Shown: positions 1 through 9,630, counted from the first letter of the stretch. The stretch is 64,000 nt of DNA from Acidisoma silvae (GCF_020618775.1 NZ_JAESVB010000004.1:1-64000); one strand, 5' to 3'. Notes: generated from the sequence alone by a model not told the origin. Translations and numbers: made by a program.

Positions 1-28
1 ATGAGAAAGCAATAAAATAATGACAACA

Positions 29-45
29 TTCGATTTTAAATCGAA
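29..45. repeat. AT-rich palindrome left of the IS
   Basis: Two perfect 8-base arms (29-36 and 38-45) are separated by one base. It lies in the roughly 100 bases left of the insertion sequence, where no gene is visible. It could be an operator or a small hairpin; nothing nearby identifies a function. Confidence 0.3.
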
Positions 46-102
46 GTGTAGGTTAGGTAGATTCAGCATCAGCACCAGATCACCGGCCATGCCGATTGGA
101 GC

Positions 103-122
103 TGCCCCCTAAATCGCCGGAC
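103..122 (+). repeat. IS left inverted repeat
   Basis: The sequence starting TGCCCC matches the reverse complement of 1399-1417 with a one-base gap and a few mismatches. It marks the left end of the IS. Confidence 0.7.
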
Positions 123-152
123 GTGACTCACCCTTAGCTAAGGGTTGGTTAT

Positions 153-557
153 ATGGTCGGTTCTATGAGTGGTTCTTATCCTCGAGCCGAGGTTTTGCCT
201 GGACCGGAACGCCGACGGCGTTGGTCCGTGGTAGAGAAGTTGGCGATGGTCGACGAGACCCGTGAGGCTGGCGCCACGGTCAGCCTTGTCGCACGTCGGC
301 GCGGTGTTTCACCGAACCAGCTCTTCACATGGCGACGCCTGGCCGAACAAGGGGCACTGGCCGCGACGCAAGCCGAGGAAGAGGTTGTCCCGGCATCTGC
401 TTTCCGAGCACAGCAGGATATGATCCGCGAGCTCCAGCGTCTTTTGGGCAAAAAGACCCTGGAAACCGAGATCTTGAAAGAGGCGCTTGAGGTCGCGACC
501 GACTCAAAAAAACGGCCGTTGCGGCTACTGTCGCTGCCACGAGACAGTTCCCGATGA
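153..557 (+). CDS. IS3-family transposase OrfA
   Basis: This 134-residue protein is the DNA-binding half of the IS3-family transposase. Residues about 20-66 form a helix-turn-helix of the transposase_8 type (Arg-rich start, then a VARRRGVSPNQLFTWRR-like recognition helix). Residues about 80-113 are a heptad-like region (LQRLLGKKTLETEILKEAL) expected to be the leucine zipper used for multimerisation. The gene overlaps orfB by four bases (ATGA at 554-557). An A7 run at 506-512, seen in the correct phase, should let some ribosomes slip -1 and make the OrfAB fusion that performs transposition, while OrfA alone normally represses it. Confidence 0.9.
   Translation: MVGSMSGSYPRAEVLPGPERRRRWSVVEKLAMVDETREAGATVSLVARRRGVSPNQLFTWRRLAEQGALAATQAEEEVVPASAFRAQQDMIRELQRLLGKKTLETEILKEALEVATDSKKRPLRLLSLPRDSSR
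506..512 (+). other. Programmed -1 ribosomal frameshift site (A7)
   Basis: Seven adenines are phased A AAA AAA relative to the orfA frame (codons 507-509 and 510-512 are both Lys). A -1 slip enters the orfB frame, which is open from here through the orfB ATG at 554. This is the classic signal of IS3-family elements for producing the OrfAB transposase. Confidence 0.8.
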
Positions 558-1411
558 CGGCCGTCTGCGAGACGCTCGGGGTGGCGCGGTCGAATATCGC
601 GCTCCGCGTTACGAAGGGCCCTTCCAAGCGCCGTGGGCGCCCAGTTCTGTCCGAAGAGCCGCTGCTGAGCGAGATCATGGCTGTGATCGCCGAGATGCCG
701 TCCTACGGCTATCCGCGGGTATGGGCCGTGCTGCGCCGTCGGTCTGAAGCCCAGGGTGACGCGCCTGCGAACCGCAAACGTGTCTATCGGATCATGAAGA
801 AGCACGGCCTTCTCCTGCAGAAACACGCAGGGGGCGGGGCTGAACGTCAGCATGATGGCCGGGTCGCGGTCGGGCAATCCAATCTCCGCTGGTGCTCCGA
901 TGGTTTTGAGATCGCCTGCGACAATGCGGAACGTGTTCGTGTCGCTTTTGCTCTCGACTGCTGCGACCGAGAGGCCATGAGCCATGTCGCGACAACGGCG
1001 GGCATCAAAGGCGACGATATCCGCGATCTGATGGTAACGGCGGTCGAGCAGCGCTTCGGCCGTCTCAACCGGTTGCCCAAGACTATTGAATGGCTGACCG
1101 ACAACGGCGCGTGCTACACGGCAGCCGACACATGTCGCTTTGCGCGTGAGATTGGCTTCCTTCCTTTACGGACGCCGATTGAGAGCCCGCAATCCAACGG
1201 CATGGCGGAAGCCTTCGTGCGAACCTTCAAGCGTGACTATGTGGCCTTCAATCCGAAACCGGACGCCGCCACCGTTATCCAATCGCTCCCCGCCTGGTTC
1301 GAGCATTACAATGCCTTGCATCCACACCGCGCACTTGGCTATCGATCCCCTCGGGAGTTCATCGCTCTCAATGCAAATTCAACCGGTGAGGTCGCACTGT
1401 CCGGAAATTAA
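554..1411 (+). CDS. IS3-family transposase OrfB (DDE integrase core)
   Basis: This 285-residue protein is the catalytic half of the transposase. An HTH_21-like region (residues about 35-95) precedes an rve integrase core. The DDE triad is visible: Asp in WCSDGFEI, Asp in WLTDNGACY, and Glu in SNGMAEAF, with exactly 35 residues between the second Asp and the Glu, the DD(35)E spacing of IS3. The C-terminal YNALHPHRALGYRSPREF motif is typical. An ATG at 554 allows separate translation, but the frame is also open back to the A7 slippery site, so the working protein is probably the OrfAB fusion. Confidence 0.9.
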   Translation: MTAVCETLGVARSNIALRVTKGPSKRRGRPVLSEEPLLSEIMAVIAEMPSYGYPRVWAVLRRRSEAQGDAPANRKRVYRIMKKHGLLLQKHAGGGAERQHDGRVAVGQSNLRWCSDGFEIACDNAERVRVAFALDCCDREAMSHVATTAGIKGDDIRDLMVTAVEQRFGRLNRLPKTIEWLTDNGACYTAADTCRFAREIGFLPLRTPIESPQSNGMAEAFVRTFKRDYVAFNPKPDAATVIQSLPAWFEHYNALHPHRALGYRSPREFIALNANSTGEVALSGN

Positions 1412-1417
1412 GGGGCA
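1399..1417 (-). repeat. IS right inverted repeat
   Basis: The reverse complement starts TGCCCC and matches the left end at 103-122. The orfB stop at 1411 lies inside this repeat, as is common for IS3-family elements. Confidence 0.7.
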
Positions 1418-1802
1418 ACAACACCGATAACGACCGCGATGCCGTGATTAGTTAACATTTAATAACTTTTGTCTAAACGGCTGGCAATGGTCCAATATCG
1501 TTTCGAGAAAAAAATTCGAAATGAAAATCATAACGATATGGGTCGGTTCATGGTTGATATGACTTCCGGCGCGCAGGCAGGTTGAGGGTTATGAAGCACC
1601 TGCTTGGGCAACCCGTTGCCATTTCCGCTGCAAAAGCCTGTTTTACGCCGTTCGGCGCAGGCTGCTGCTTGGGCTGAAGAGGGAGAGGCCGCTGACCGCT
1701 CTCCGGCGCCCATGCCACCGACGGCCCGGCATTTCCGGCACACCGCTCCCCCAAAACCAGGGTATTGCGTCCCGCGCCGGATAGCGATAGATCACCCCCA
1801 GC
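1418..1802. other. Intergenic region between IS and tRNA
   Basis: About 385 bases have no convincing gene. The first 130 bases are AT-rich (poly-A and TTAATAACTTTT-like stretches) and could hold the tRNA promoter or remnants of the site the IS entered; the rest is ordinary GC-rich DNA. No hairpin terminator or RNA family was recognised. Confidence 0.5.
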
Positions 1803-1877
<75 letters not shown>

Positions 1878-1975
1878 TTTCCCTCTGAAATCCTTGATTT
1901 TTGCCGCCTGCAGGCGCATCGCCATCGGCGTCGCTACGGCTGTCCCCAGCCCAGGCGCGGAGAAGGAACAGGGTC

Positions 1976-2956
1976 ATGGGCTTTGCCGAAAACGGCGTCT
2001 GGAACACCGGCTGGTATGACACCAAATCCAGCGGCGGGCGCTTCCAGCGCAGCGCCGCCCAGTTCCGCAGCTGGATCACGCCGGACGGCGCGCCTGGCCC
2101 CAGCGGGCAGGGCGGGTTCAAGGCCGAGGCCGGGCGCTATCACCTCTATGTCTCGCTCGCCTGTCCCTGGGCGCATCGCACCCTCATCTTCCGCGCGCTC
2201 AAGGGGCTGGAGCGCTTCCTCCCGGTCTCCACCGTCAACTGGGTCATGCGCGAGCGCGGCTGGACCTTCGATCCCGGCCCCGGCGTGGTGGCCGACCCGC
2301 ATGACGCCGCCACCATGTTCGATATCTATACCCGCGCGGACGGACAGTATTCCGGCCGCGTCACCGTGCCGGTGCTGTGGGACAAGCAGACCAGCACCAT
2401 CGTCAATAACGAAAGCGCGGAGATCATCCGCATGTTCAACAGCGCTTTCGACGGGCAGGGCGCGCGGGCAGGGGACTATTACCCGGAGGCGCTCAGGCCC
2501 GAGATCGACGCGCTCAACGCCCGCATCTATGACCGCGTCAATAACGGGGTCTACAAGGCCGGCTTCGCCACCAGCCAGGAAGCCTATGAGGAAGCGGTCT
2601 TCCCGTTGTTCGAGACGCTGGACTGGCTGGAGGACAGGCTATCCACCCGCGCCTTCCTCTGCGGGGATCAGGTGACGGAAGCCGATTGGCGGCTGTTCAC
2701 CACGCTTGTGCGGTTCGACCCGGTCTATGTCGGCCATTTCAAATGCAATCTGCGCCGCATCGTCGATTATCCCAATCTGTGGGACTATACGCGCGCGCTG
2801 TATCAGACGCCGGGTGTGGCCGAGACGGTCAATTTCCAGCACATCAAGGGCCATTATTATCAGAGCCATGACATGATCAACCCAACCGGCGTCGTGCCGG
2901 CCGGGCCGGTGCTGGATTTCGCTCAGCCCTCCCAGCGCGTGGTCGTGCTGGTTTAG
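1976..2956 (+). CDS. yqjG: Glutathionyl-hydroquinone reductase (Xi-class GST)
   Basis: This 326-residue cytoplasmic enzyme reduces S-glutathionyl-hydroquinones to free hydroquinones using glutathione. The N-terminal thioredoxin-fold domain carries the Xi-class active site CPWAHR with the catalytic Cys at residue 63, the position known for E. coli YqjG. Asn/Glu-Ser glutathione contacts (NNESAEII) follow, and the C-terminal all-helical GST domain ends with the family's typical GHYYQSH and GVVPAGP stretches. The start at 1976 is chosen because AGAAGGA lies at 1961-1967 with good spacing and conserved sequence begins there; an upstream in-frame ATG would add 25 unrelated residues. It stands alone, just downstream of tRNA-Thr and convergent with the S41 protease gene. 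Confidence 0.93.
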   Translation: MGFAENGVWNTGWYDTKSSGGRFQRSAAQFRSWITPDGAPGPSGQGGFKAEAGRYHLYVSLACPWAHRTLIFRALKGLERFLPVSTVNWVMRERGWTFDPGPGVVADPHDAATMFDIYTRADGQYSGRVTVPVLWDKQTSTIVNNESAEIIRMFNSAFDGQGARAGDYYPEALRPEIDALNARIYDRVNNGVYKAGFATSQEAYEEAVFPLFETLDWLEDRLSTRAFLCGDQVTEADWRLFTTLVRFDPVYVGHFKCNLRRIVDYPNLWDYTRALYQTPGVAETVNFQHIKGHYYQSHDMINPTGVVPAGPVLDFAQPSQRVVVLV

Positions 2957-3011
2957 CGCGTTCCGCGCCTTATCCGGCCGGTGCAGATTAAGTCCGTAAG
3001 GACCAAAACCC

Positions 3012-4508
3012 TCAGCCGCCGGCGGTGATCAGCGCCGTCTGATAGGCGGGCGGGGTCGAGAGCAGAAACTGCGCCGCCTGTAGATCGAGGGAGGACCCCA
3101 AAGCCGCCGGGCAGGCTTCGCGCAGTTGCAGAATCTGGTCCAGATTCATGCCGGGCCGCGCGGCGCGCTCGGCCTGCAAGGTCGCCGCCATCGGCTGCTG
3201 CCCGGCCGTCAGCGCCTGCAACTGGCTTTCCACGGCGTCGGCGGACCCGCTGGTGCAAATCTGCGGCATCACGCCCAGGCCCTGTAGCGGCCAGCCGAGC
3301 GGGGCCAGCAGCCGCGCCCAGGTCACAAGCAGATGGCCACCGTCCGGCAGGTTTGTCGCGGCCTGCACCAGCCCCTTGCCGAAAGTGGCACTGCCGATGA
3401 CGACGGCGCGGCGATTATCGGCCAGCGCGGCCGACAGCACTTCGGCCGCACTCGCGGTGCGGCCGTCCACCAGCACAGCGACGGCCAGCCCATGGGCGAT
3501 ATCGCCGGCATCGGCCTGCCATTGCTGGTCCGATTCCGGGTCGCGCCCGGCCGCGCGGGCAATGGTGCCGGTATTGATCAGGCTATTGGCGACGCCGATC
3601 GCCTGTTCCAGCAAGCCGCCCCGGTCGCCGCGCAGATCGATGATCAGGCCTTGCACCTCGGGATGGGCGGCCAGGCCCGTCACCACCTGCTGGCGGAAGG
3701 CGGCAGCCGTGCCGGTGTCGAATTCGCTAATGCGGACCAGCAGATTGGGGCCGGCGATGCCGGAGCTGACGGTTACCGGTGTCACCGGCGCGCGGATGAT
3801 GGATAAATCATGCGGACGCGCGCGCCGCGCCGCAACCCGCAGCGTCACTTCAGATCCGGCGGCCCCCGCCAGCGCCGCGTTCAGCTTGTAGAGCTCCTGG
3901 CGATAGGTCGAGATGCCGTCGATCGCCAGAATACGGTCGCCGGCGTTCAGCCCGGCAGCGGCGGCCGGTCCGTCCGGGTCGATGGCGCCCACAATCGCCG
4001 CATGATGGCGGGTCAGGGCGATATCGAAACCAGGGTCGGCCATGGGCGGCGGGCCGCCGCCGTCATCCGGCGCGATATAGCGGGAATAGGGGTCAAGATG
4101 ATTGAACAATTCGTCGAAGAAGCTGGTGATGATGCCGCTGGTGCCGGCCTGCGCCACGGCGGGGGACAGGGCCGCCGCCTTGCCGCAGATCTGGGCGGCG
4201 AGCGACGCCCAGCCGGCGGTGTCATCCGGCTTCGGCAGCGGCAGGTTCAGCACCACGGCACCGCGATCATTCAGGTCGATCGCATGCGGCGTCAGCGACG
4301 GCGCGATGGACGGGTCAAGCGCGGTCAGGCCGCGCAGCCCCCATAGCGTCAGATTGGCGAGAGGAATCGGCTCCAACGTGCGCGGACCCATGAAGCCGAA
4401 GGCGGCGGTATAAACGCTGCCGGCCAGGTTCTGGTTCCAGTTGCTCTGCGCCTCCGCCCGGAAGGGCAGGGAAAACAGCAGCACGATGAGAAAGGCTTGG
4501 CGCCTCAC
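3012..4508 (-). CDS. S41-family C-terminal processing protease
   Basis: This 498-residue protein has a Sec signal peptide (residues 1-20, cleavage after AEA), so it acts in the periplasm. A PDZ domain (about 155-230, ending in PAAAAGLNAGDRILAIDG) precedes the S41 peptidase fold. The Ser-Lys dyad is visible as Ser353 in TASAAEVL and Lys378 in FGKG, 25 residues apart as in Tsp/CtpA proteases. Its start overlaps the end of rnr by four bases (ATGA), so it is translationally coupled as the last gene of the leftward housekeeping operon. Substrate is unknown; tail-specific processing of periplasmic or lipoproteins is likely for the family. A C-terminal extension of about 110 residues beyond the catalytic Lys is not assigned. 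Confidence 0.88.
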   Translation of the reverse strand: MRRQAFLIVLLFSLPFRAEAQSNWNQNLAGSVYTAAFGFMGPRTLEPIPLANLTLWGLRGLTALDPSIAPSLTPHAIDLNDRGAVVLNLPLPKPDDTAGWASLAAQICGKAAALSPAVAQAGTSGIITSFFDELFNHLDPYSRYIAPDDGGGPPPMADPGFDIALTRHHAAIVGAIDPDGPAAAAGLNAGDRILAIDGISTYRQELYKLNAALAGAAGSEVTLRVAARRARPHDLSIIRAPVTPVTVSSGIAGPNLLVRISEFDTGTAAAFRQQVVTGLAAHPEVQGLIIDLRGDRGGLLEQAIGVANSLINTGTIARAAGRDPESDQQWQADAGDIAHGLAVAVLVDGRTASAAEVLSAALADNRRAVVIGSATFGKGLVQAATNLPDGGHLLVTWARLLAPLGWPLQGLGVMPQICTSGSADAVESQLQALTAGQQPMAATLQAERAARPGMNLDQILQLREACPAALGSSLDLQAAQFLLSTPPAYQTALITAGG

Positions 4509-6907
4509 GTCCGCCTGGTGCGGGCTTTTTTGGCGCCGTCCCGCGGATGCTTCCCTTTGACTGCGGGTCTGGGCGGCCGCTTGCCGGGCGTCGGCTTGCC
4601 ACCGGCCGGCGGCGCGGTCGGCCGGCTGTCGCGGCCGGGCATCATCATCTGGAACAGCAGGCCGCCGGTCACGGGCTTCGCCTCGGCCAGCCTGACGGAG
4701 ACGGTCTGCGCCAGATGGAAGACCACCCGACTGCGCTTGCCGTTCAAACTTTGCGTCGCTTCGTCGTGCATCCAGAAATCATCGGGCAGGGCACTCAGCG
4801 GAATCATTCCGGAAGCGCCGGTATCGATCAACGTAACGAAAAGGCCGAAGCGCGTCACACCGGAAATCCGCGCATCAAATATGCAGCCGACCTTGTCGGC
4901 CATGAAGGCCGCCATATAGCGATCCACGGCATCGCGTTCGGCCTGGGCGGCGCGGCGCTCGGTGCCGGTGATATGCTCGCAGGTATCCACCAGCTTCTGC
5001 GCGTCGTCCGGCCGCAGCCCGTCGCTGCCCAGGCCCAGCCCGGCGATAAGGGAGCGATGGACGATCAGATCGGCATAGCGCCGGATGGGGCTGGTGAAAT
5101 GCGCGTAGCGCGTCAATGCCAGACCGAAATGGCCGATATTCTCGATCGTATATTCGGCCTGGGACTGGCTGCGCAGCACGGCGTCGTTGACGAGCGGCGC
5201 TTCCTCGGTCCCGGCCACCTGGCTGAGGACGGAGTCGAGATCGCGCGGGTGAATCTGGTCGCCGGCCGGCAGGCTGATGCTCATGCCGTGCAGATAGGTA
5301 CGAAGCCCGTCGAGTTTAATGTCTGACGGCTTGGCATGGCAGCGATACACGCAGGGGCGTTTCAGCCGCTCCAGTTCTTCGGCCGCCGCGATATTGGCGA
5401 GCACCATGAATTCCTCGATCAGCCGGTGGCTGTCCAGGCGCTGGCGGCGGCTGACATCGGAAACGCGGCCTTCCGTGTCGAGCGACACTTTCCATTCCGG
5501 CACGTCAAGGTCCAGCGTGCCGCGCCGCTGGCGCTCGCCCAGCAGCAATTCATAAGCGCCATAGAGATGATCGAGCGAAAAGGCCGGCGTCTCGCGCCCG
5601 GTATTGCGCGTCTCCTGCACCTCTTCATAGGTCATGCGCGCGGCCGAGCGCATGAGGCCGCGGCCGAAGCGGTGCGCGCGCTTGCGGCCGTCCGGCCCGA
5701 TGCGCATTTCCGCGAAAAGGCAGGCGCGGTCCTCGTTCGGGCGCAGGCTGCACCAGCCGTTGGACAAAGCCTCGGGCAGCATCGGCACGACGCGATCCGG
5801 AAAATAGACGGAATTGCCGCGCTCGCGGGCCGAGCGATCCAGCGCGCTGCCCGGCGTCACGTAATGGGAGACATCGGCGATGGCGACGATGAGGCGGAAA
5901 CCGTCACCGTCGGGCTCGGCAAACACGGCATCGTCGAAATCCCGCGCATCCGCGCCGTCGATGGTAATCAGCGGAATCTGCCGCAGATCCTCGCGCCCGT
6001 CGGGGCTGACGCCGCGCGCATGCTCAGCCTCGGCCATCACCTCGGCGGTGAAGCTATCCGGAATATTCAGCGTCGCGATGACGAGCAGGCTGACGGCCTT
6101 GGCACCGCTGGCGTCACCCAGCCGTTCCGTCACGCGGGCCGGTTTCAGGCCCAGACCGCCCATGGGCAGCGGCTCGCCGCGTACAATCTCACCGTCCTGG
6201 GCGCCGCCATCCTCGCCCGCCGGCACGATCCATTCGGCCTTTACGCGGCGGTCGGTCGGTTCTATCCGCATTAGCCCGCCGCGCCGGCGGAAAATGCCGA
6301 TGACGCGCCCGGCGGAGCCTTCGATCCGCTTGAGCGTGCGGCCCTCGTATTTACGCGCGCCATAGGCATTGCCGATGGGGCGGATGCGCGCCAGCACGCG
6401 ATGGCCGGGGGCGAGTGCGGCCTGGCCGCGCGCTTCCGGCTGCATGAAGATGGTCGGCACCGGGCCGTCGCCGCGCCAGTCGACGGGGCGGCCGATGGCA
6501 TCGCCCTCGGTATCGATGCCGGTGATCTCGACGATGATCGCTTCCGGCACGGCCGTATTATGCCGCCGGCTCAGGCGGCCGGCCTGCGGCTCCGGCGCAG
6601 CCGGGCCGGGGGCATTGGACGATGCGCCACTGGGGGAGGCGAAGCGGCGATGGCCGGCGGGCGCGGCCTCGCCCTTATGGGCCATGTCGCGCAGCACATC
6701 GCGCAGCGCCAGCTTGTGTTCCGGGCCCAGGCCGAACGCGCGCGCAATCTCGCGCTTGCCGACGCGGCCCGTGCTCTCGGCAATGAATTCGCGCAATTGC
6801 TCGCGGCTCGGAAAGGGACGGGACTGAGGCGCGGTCTCAGTCCCTGTCGTCTGACGGGCGGCTTTCGGCTTTTTGCGGGCGGTCTTCGTCAATGCGTCCG
6901 CCGTCAA
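4505..6907 (-). CDS. rnr: Ribonuclease R
   Basis: This 800-residue RNB-family 3'-to-5' exoribonuclease degrades structured RNA. A basic N-terminal region and a winged-helix-like segment (about 33-90) are followed by cold-shock domains (about 120-290). The RNB catalytic domain contains the Asp cluster DGADARDFDD at 317-326 that binds Mg2+. A C-terminal S1 domain (about 640-725, FDARISGVTRFGLFVTL) precedes a Lys/Arg-rich tail. The length agrees with proteobacterial RNase R. It overlaps topA upstream and the S41 protease downstream by four bases each, so all three are probably co-translated. Confidence 0.95.
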   Translation of the reverse strand: MTADALTKTARKKPKAARQTTGTETAPQSRPFPSREQLREFIAESTGRVGKREIARAFGLGPEHKLALRDVLRDMAHKGEAAPAGHRRFASPSGASSNAPGPAAPEPQAGRLSRRHNTAVPEAIIVEITGIDTEGDAIGRPVDWRGDGPVPTIFMQPEARGQAALAPGHRVLARIRPIGNAYGARKYEGRTLKRIEGSAGRVIGIFRRRGGLMRIEPTDRRVKAEWIVPAGEDGGAQDGEIVRGEPLPMGGLGLKPARVTERLGDASGAKAVSLLVIATLNIPDSFTAEVMAEAEHARGVSPDGREDLRQIPLITIDGADARDFDDAVFAEPDGDGFRLIVAIADVSHYVTPGSALDRSARERGNSVYFPDRVVPMLPEALSNGWCSLRPNEDRACLFAEMRIGPDGRKRAHRFGRGLMRSAARMTYEEVQETRNTGRETPAFSLDHLYGAYELLLGERQRRGTLDLDVPEWKVSLDTEGRVSDVSRRQRLDSHRLIEEFMVLANIAAAEELERLKRPCVYRCHAKPSDIKLDGLRTYLHGMSISLPAGDQIHPRDLDSVLSQVAGTEEAPLVNDAVLRSQSQAEYTIENIGHFGLALTRYAHFTSPIRRYADLIVHRSLIAGLGLGSDGLRPDDAQKLVDTCEHITGTERRAAQAERDAVDRYMAAFMADKVGCIFDARISGVTRFGLFVTLIDTGASGMIPLSALPDDFWMHDEATQSLNGKRSRVVFHLAQTVSVRLAEAKPVTGGLLFQMMMPGRDSRPTAPPAGGKPTPGKRPPRPAVKGKHPRDGAKKARTRRT

Positions 6908-9630
6908 TCGGCGGCTTCGCTGCGCGCCGGCTTGCGCGAAGCCGGTTTTTTGGCAGCAGGCTTCTTTGCCGCAGCCGCTTTCTTCGGCGCGGCGGCTTTC
7001 TTCGGTTCGGCCTTCGGCTTGGCCTCAGCGCTCGCGGTCTTGGTCGCCTTTGCGGCGGGCTTGGCCTTGCCGCGTGCGGCGGTCTTGCCCTTCATGCCAG
7101 CCTTGGGCTTCAGCTCCTTGCCCTTTTCGGCCAGCAGCGTCACGGCCTCGTCCAGCGTGATATCGTCCATCGAGACAGTGCGCGGCAAAGTCGCGACGAT
7201 CTTGCCGTGCTGGGCATAGGGGCCGAAACGGCCTTTCTTGACCACAATGCCTTCGCCGTCCTTGGGATGCGCGCCCAGGCTGCGCACCGAGGCCAGCTTT
7301 TTGGCCAGCAGATCGACCGCGCGATTGGCGCCGACCGCCAGCACGTCGTCATCCTTGTCGAGCGAGGCATAGACCGCGCCCATTTTGATATAGGGGCCGA
7401 AGCGGCCGATCGCGGCCTCCATCGGCTCGCCCGTTTCCGGGTGCAGGCCGATCAGGCGCGGCAGGGTCAGCAGACCCAGCGCCTGGTCCAGCGTGATGGT
7501 CTCGCCGTCCATGCCGCGCGGCAGGGACATGCGCTTGGGCTTTTCTTTCTTCGCCTTCTTGTCGGTCGAGGGCGGCGGTGGTTCGCCGAGCTGGACATAA
7601 AGGCCGTAGGGGCCGCGCCGCACGGACACGTCTTCCTTCGTCTCAGGGTCTTGGCCGAGCAGGCGCATGCCTTCCTTCAGCGTCTCCTCGCCTTCCTCGC
7701 CCGCATTCACGGCCAGACGCCGCGTATACTGGCAGGTCGGGTAGTTGGAGCAGCCGATGAAACTGCCGTGGCGGCCAAGCTTCAGGCCCAGGCGGCCGGT
7801 GCCGCAGGCGGGGCAGACGCGCGGATCGCTGCCGTCGTCCTTGGGCGGGAAGAAGTGGCGGCCCAGATCGTCATCCAGTGCATTGATGACATCGGTGATC
7901 TTGAGGTCTTTGGTCTGATCCACAGCCTCGGAGAAGTCGTGCCAGAAGGCGCGCATCACCGCCCGCCAATCGGCGCGGCCGTCCGAAATCTCGTCCAGCT
8001 TCTCTTCAAGATTGGCCGTGAAACTGTAATCGACATAGCGGTTGAAGAAGCTCGAGAGGAAGGCCGTCACCAGCCGTCCGCGATCTTCCGGCACCAGCCG
8101 CTTCGCGTCCAGCCGCACGTAATTGCGGTCGCGCAGAACGGAGAGGGTGGAGGCATAGGTGGAAGGCCGGCCGATGCCGAGTTCTTCCATCTTCTTAACC
8201 AGGGAGGCTTCGGTATAGCGCGGCGGCGGCTGCGTGAAATGCTGGCTCGCCTTGATTTCCCGCTGGCCCAGCGGGTCGCCCTCGGTCATCGGCGGCAGCA
8301 CGCGGCTTTCGTCGTCCTCATCCGCCTGATCGTCGCGATCCTCGCGATACAGTTTCAGGAAGCCGTCGAAGGCCAGCAGCGAGCCATTGGCGCGCAGCAC
8401 ATTGCGCGCGCCGTCCTTCATATCGACCACGACCTGGTCGAATTCGGCCTGCGCCATCTGGGAGGCGACGGCGCGCTTCCAGATCAGCTCATACAGCCGT
8501 GCCTGATCGTGGCTGAGATAGCGGACGACGTCTTCCGGGCGGCGCTGCACATCGGTCGGGCGGATGGCCTCATGCGCTTCCTGGGCGTTCTTCGCCTTGG
8601 TGCTGTATTCGCGCGGCGCGCCGGGCAGGTAATCCTTGCCGAAGGCCTGTCCGACATGGTCGCGAATGGCGTGGATCGCCTCACGGGCAATCTGCACGCC
8701 GTCAGTTCGCATATAGGTGATCAGGCCGACCGTCTCGCCGCCGACATCCGCACCCTCATACAGCTGCTGGGCGATGCGCATGGTCTGCTGCGCGCCGTAG
8801 CCGAGCTTGCGGCTCGCCTCCTGCTGCAAGGTGGAGGTCGTGAATGGCGGCATCGGATTGCGCCGCACCCGCTTGCGCTCGATGGTGCTGACGGCAAAGG
8901 CGCCGGATTGAACGCGGCTGCGGGCGGCTTCCGCCGTCGCTGCGTTGTTCAGGTCGAACTGTTCCAGCTTGAGGCCGTCCAGATGCGTCAGGCGGGCGGT
9001 GAAGGGCGCGCCGGCCGGGGTCGAGAGCAGCGCCTCGATCGTCCAGTATTCCCGCGCCCGGAAGGCCTCGATCTCGGCCTCGCGCTCGCAGACCAGACGA
9101 AGGGCGACGGATTGCACGCGGCCGGCGCTGCGGCTGCCGGGCAGCTTGCGCCACAGGACGGGGGACAGCGTGAAGCCCACCAGATAGTCCAGCGCGCGGC
9201 GGGCCAGATAGGCCTCGATCAGCGGCTGGTCCAGCTCACGCGGGGCGGCCATGGCTGCGGTCACCGCATTGCGGGTGATTTCGTTGAAGGTCACCCGATG
9301 GACGGTGACACCCTTCAGCGCGTTGCGATCCTCCAGCATGGCGCGGACATGCCAGGAAATGGCCTCGCCCTCGCGATCCGGATCGGTCGCCAGATAAAGG
9401 GTCGTACCTTTTTTGATCGATTTGGCGATGGCCGAGACCTGGCGGCTGCCGCGCTCGTCCGACTCCCAGTCCATGGCGAAGTCCTGGTCCGGGCGCACGG
9501 ACCCGTCCTTGGGCGGGAGATCCCGCACATGGCCGAAACTGGCAAGAACCGTATAGCCATCGCCGAGATACTTATTGATCGTCTTGGCTTTGGCGGGGGA
9601 TTCGACGACGACGACGTCCGACATGCTCAT
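6904..9630 (-). CDS. topA: DNA topoisomerase I
   Basis: This 908-residue type IA topoisomerase relaxes negative supercoils. The N-terminal TOPRIM domain has the Mg2+ motif DPDREGE (83-89), and the active-site Tyr306 lies in GLITYMRTDG. One four-Cys zinc finger follows (CPACGTGRLGLKLG... with a distal CSNYPTC), then topoisomerase C-terminal repeats with GRFGPY/GPYGLY motifs. The last 60 or so residues form a Lys/Ala/Pro-rich basic tail like those of alphaproteobacterial TopA, which probably helps DNA binding. It sits 14 bases after dprA and overlaps rnr, consistent with the conserved dprA-topA-rnr order. Confidence 0.96.
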   Translation of the reverse strand: MSMSDVVVVESPAKAKTINKYLGDGYTVLASFGHVRDLPPKDGSVRPDQDFAMDWESDERGSRQVSAIAKSIKKGTTLYLATDPDREGEAISWHVRAMLEDRNALKGVTVHRVTFNEITRNAVTAAMAAPRELDQPLIEAYLARRALDYLVGFTLSPVLWRKLPGSRSAGRVQSVALRLVCEREAEIEAFRAREYWTIEALLSTPAGAPFTARLTHLDGLKLEQFDLNNAATAEAARSRVQSGAFAVSTIERKRVRRNPMPPFTTSTLQQEASRKLGYGAQQTMRIAQQLYEGADVGGETVGLITYMRTDGVQIAREAIHAIRDHVGQAFGKDYLPGAPREYSTKAKNAQEAHEAIRPTDVQRRPEDVVRYLSHDQARLYELIWKRAVASQMAQAEFDQVVVDMKDGARNVLRANGSLLAFDGFLKLYREDRDDQADEDDESRVLPPMTEGDPLGQREIKASQHFTQPPPRYTEASLVKKMEELGIGRPSTYASTLSVLRDRNYVRLDAKRLVPEDRGRLVTAFLSSFFNRYVDYSFTANLEEKLDEISDGRADWRAVMRAFWHDFSEAVDQTKDLKITDVINALDDDLGRHFFPPKDDGSDPRVCPACGTGRLGLKLGRHGSFIGCSNYPTCQYTRRLAVNAGEEGEETLKEGMRLLGQDPETKEDVSVRRGPYGLYVQLGEPPPPSTDKKAKKEKPKRMSLPRGMDGETITLDQALGLLTLPRLIGLHPETGEPMEAAIGRFGPYIKMGAVYASLDKDDDVLAVGANRAVDLLAKKLASVRSLGAHPKDGEGIVVKKGRFGPYAQHGKIVATLPRTVSMDDITLDEAVTLLAEKGKELKPKAGMKGKTAARGKAKPAAKATKTASAEAKPKAEPKKAAAPKKAAAAKKPAAKKPASRKPARSEAAD

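Larger units (their letters stand above)
103..1417 (+). mobile_element. IS3-family insertion sequence
   Basis: A complete IS of about 1.3 kb carries overlapping orfA and orfB and imperfect terminal inverted repeats at 103-122 and 1399-1417. Both repeats begin TGCCCC when read inward and share a CCGGAC block. The flanking triplets (AGC on the left, ACA on the right) do not match, so no clean 3-bp target duplication is visible; the ends may be off by a base or two, or one flank has changed. The element looks intact and potentially active because both frames are open, the DDE residues are present and a frameshift signal sits in the overlap. Confidence 0.85.
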
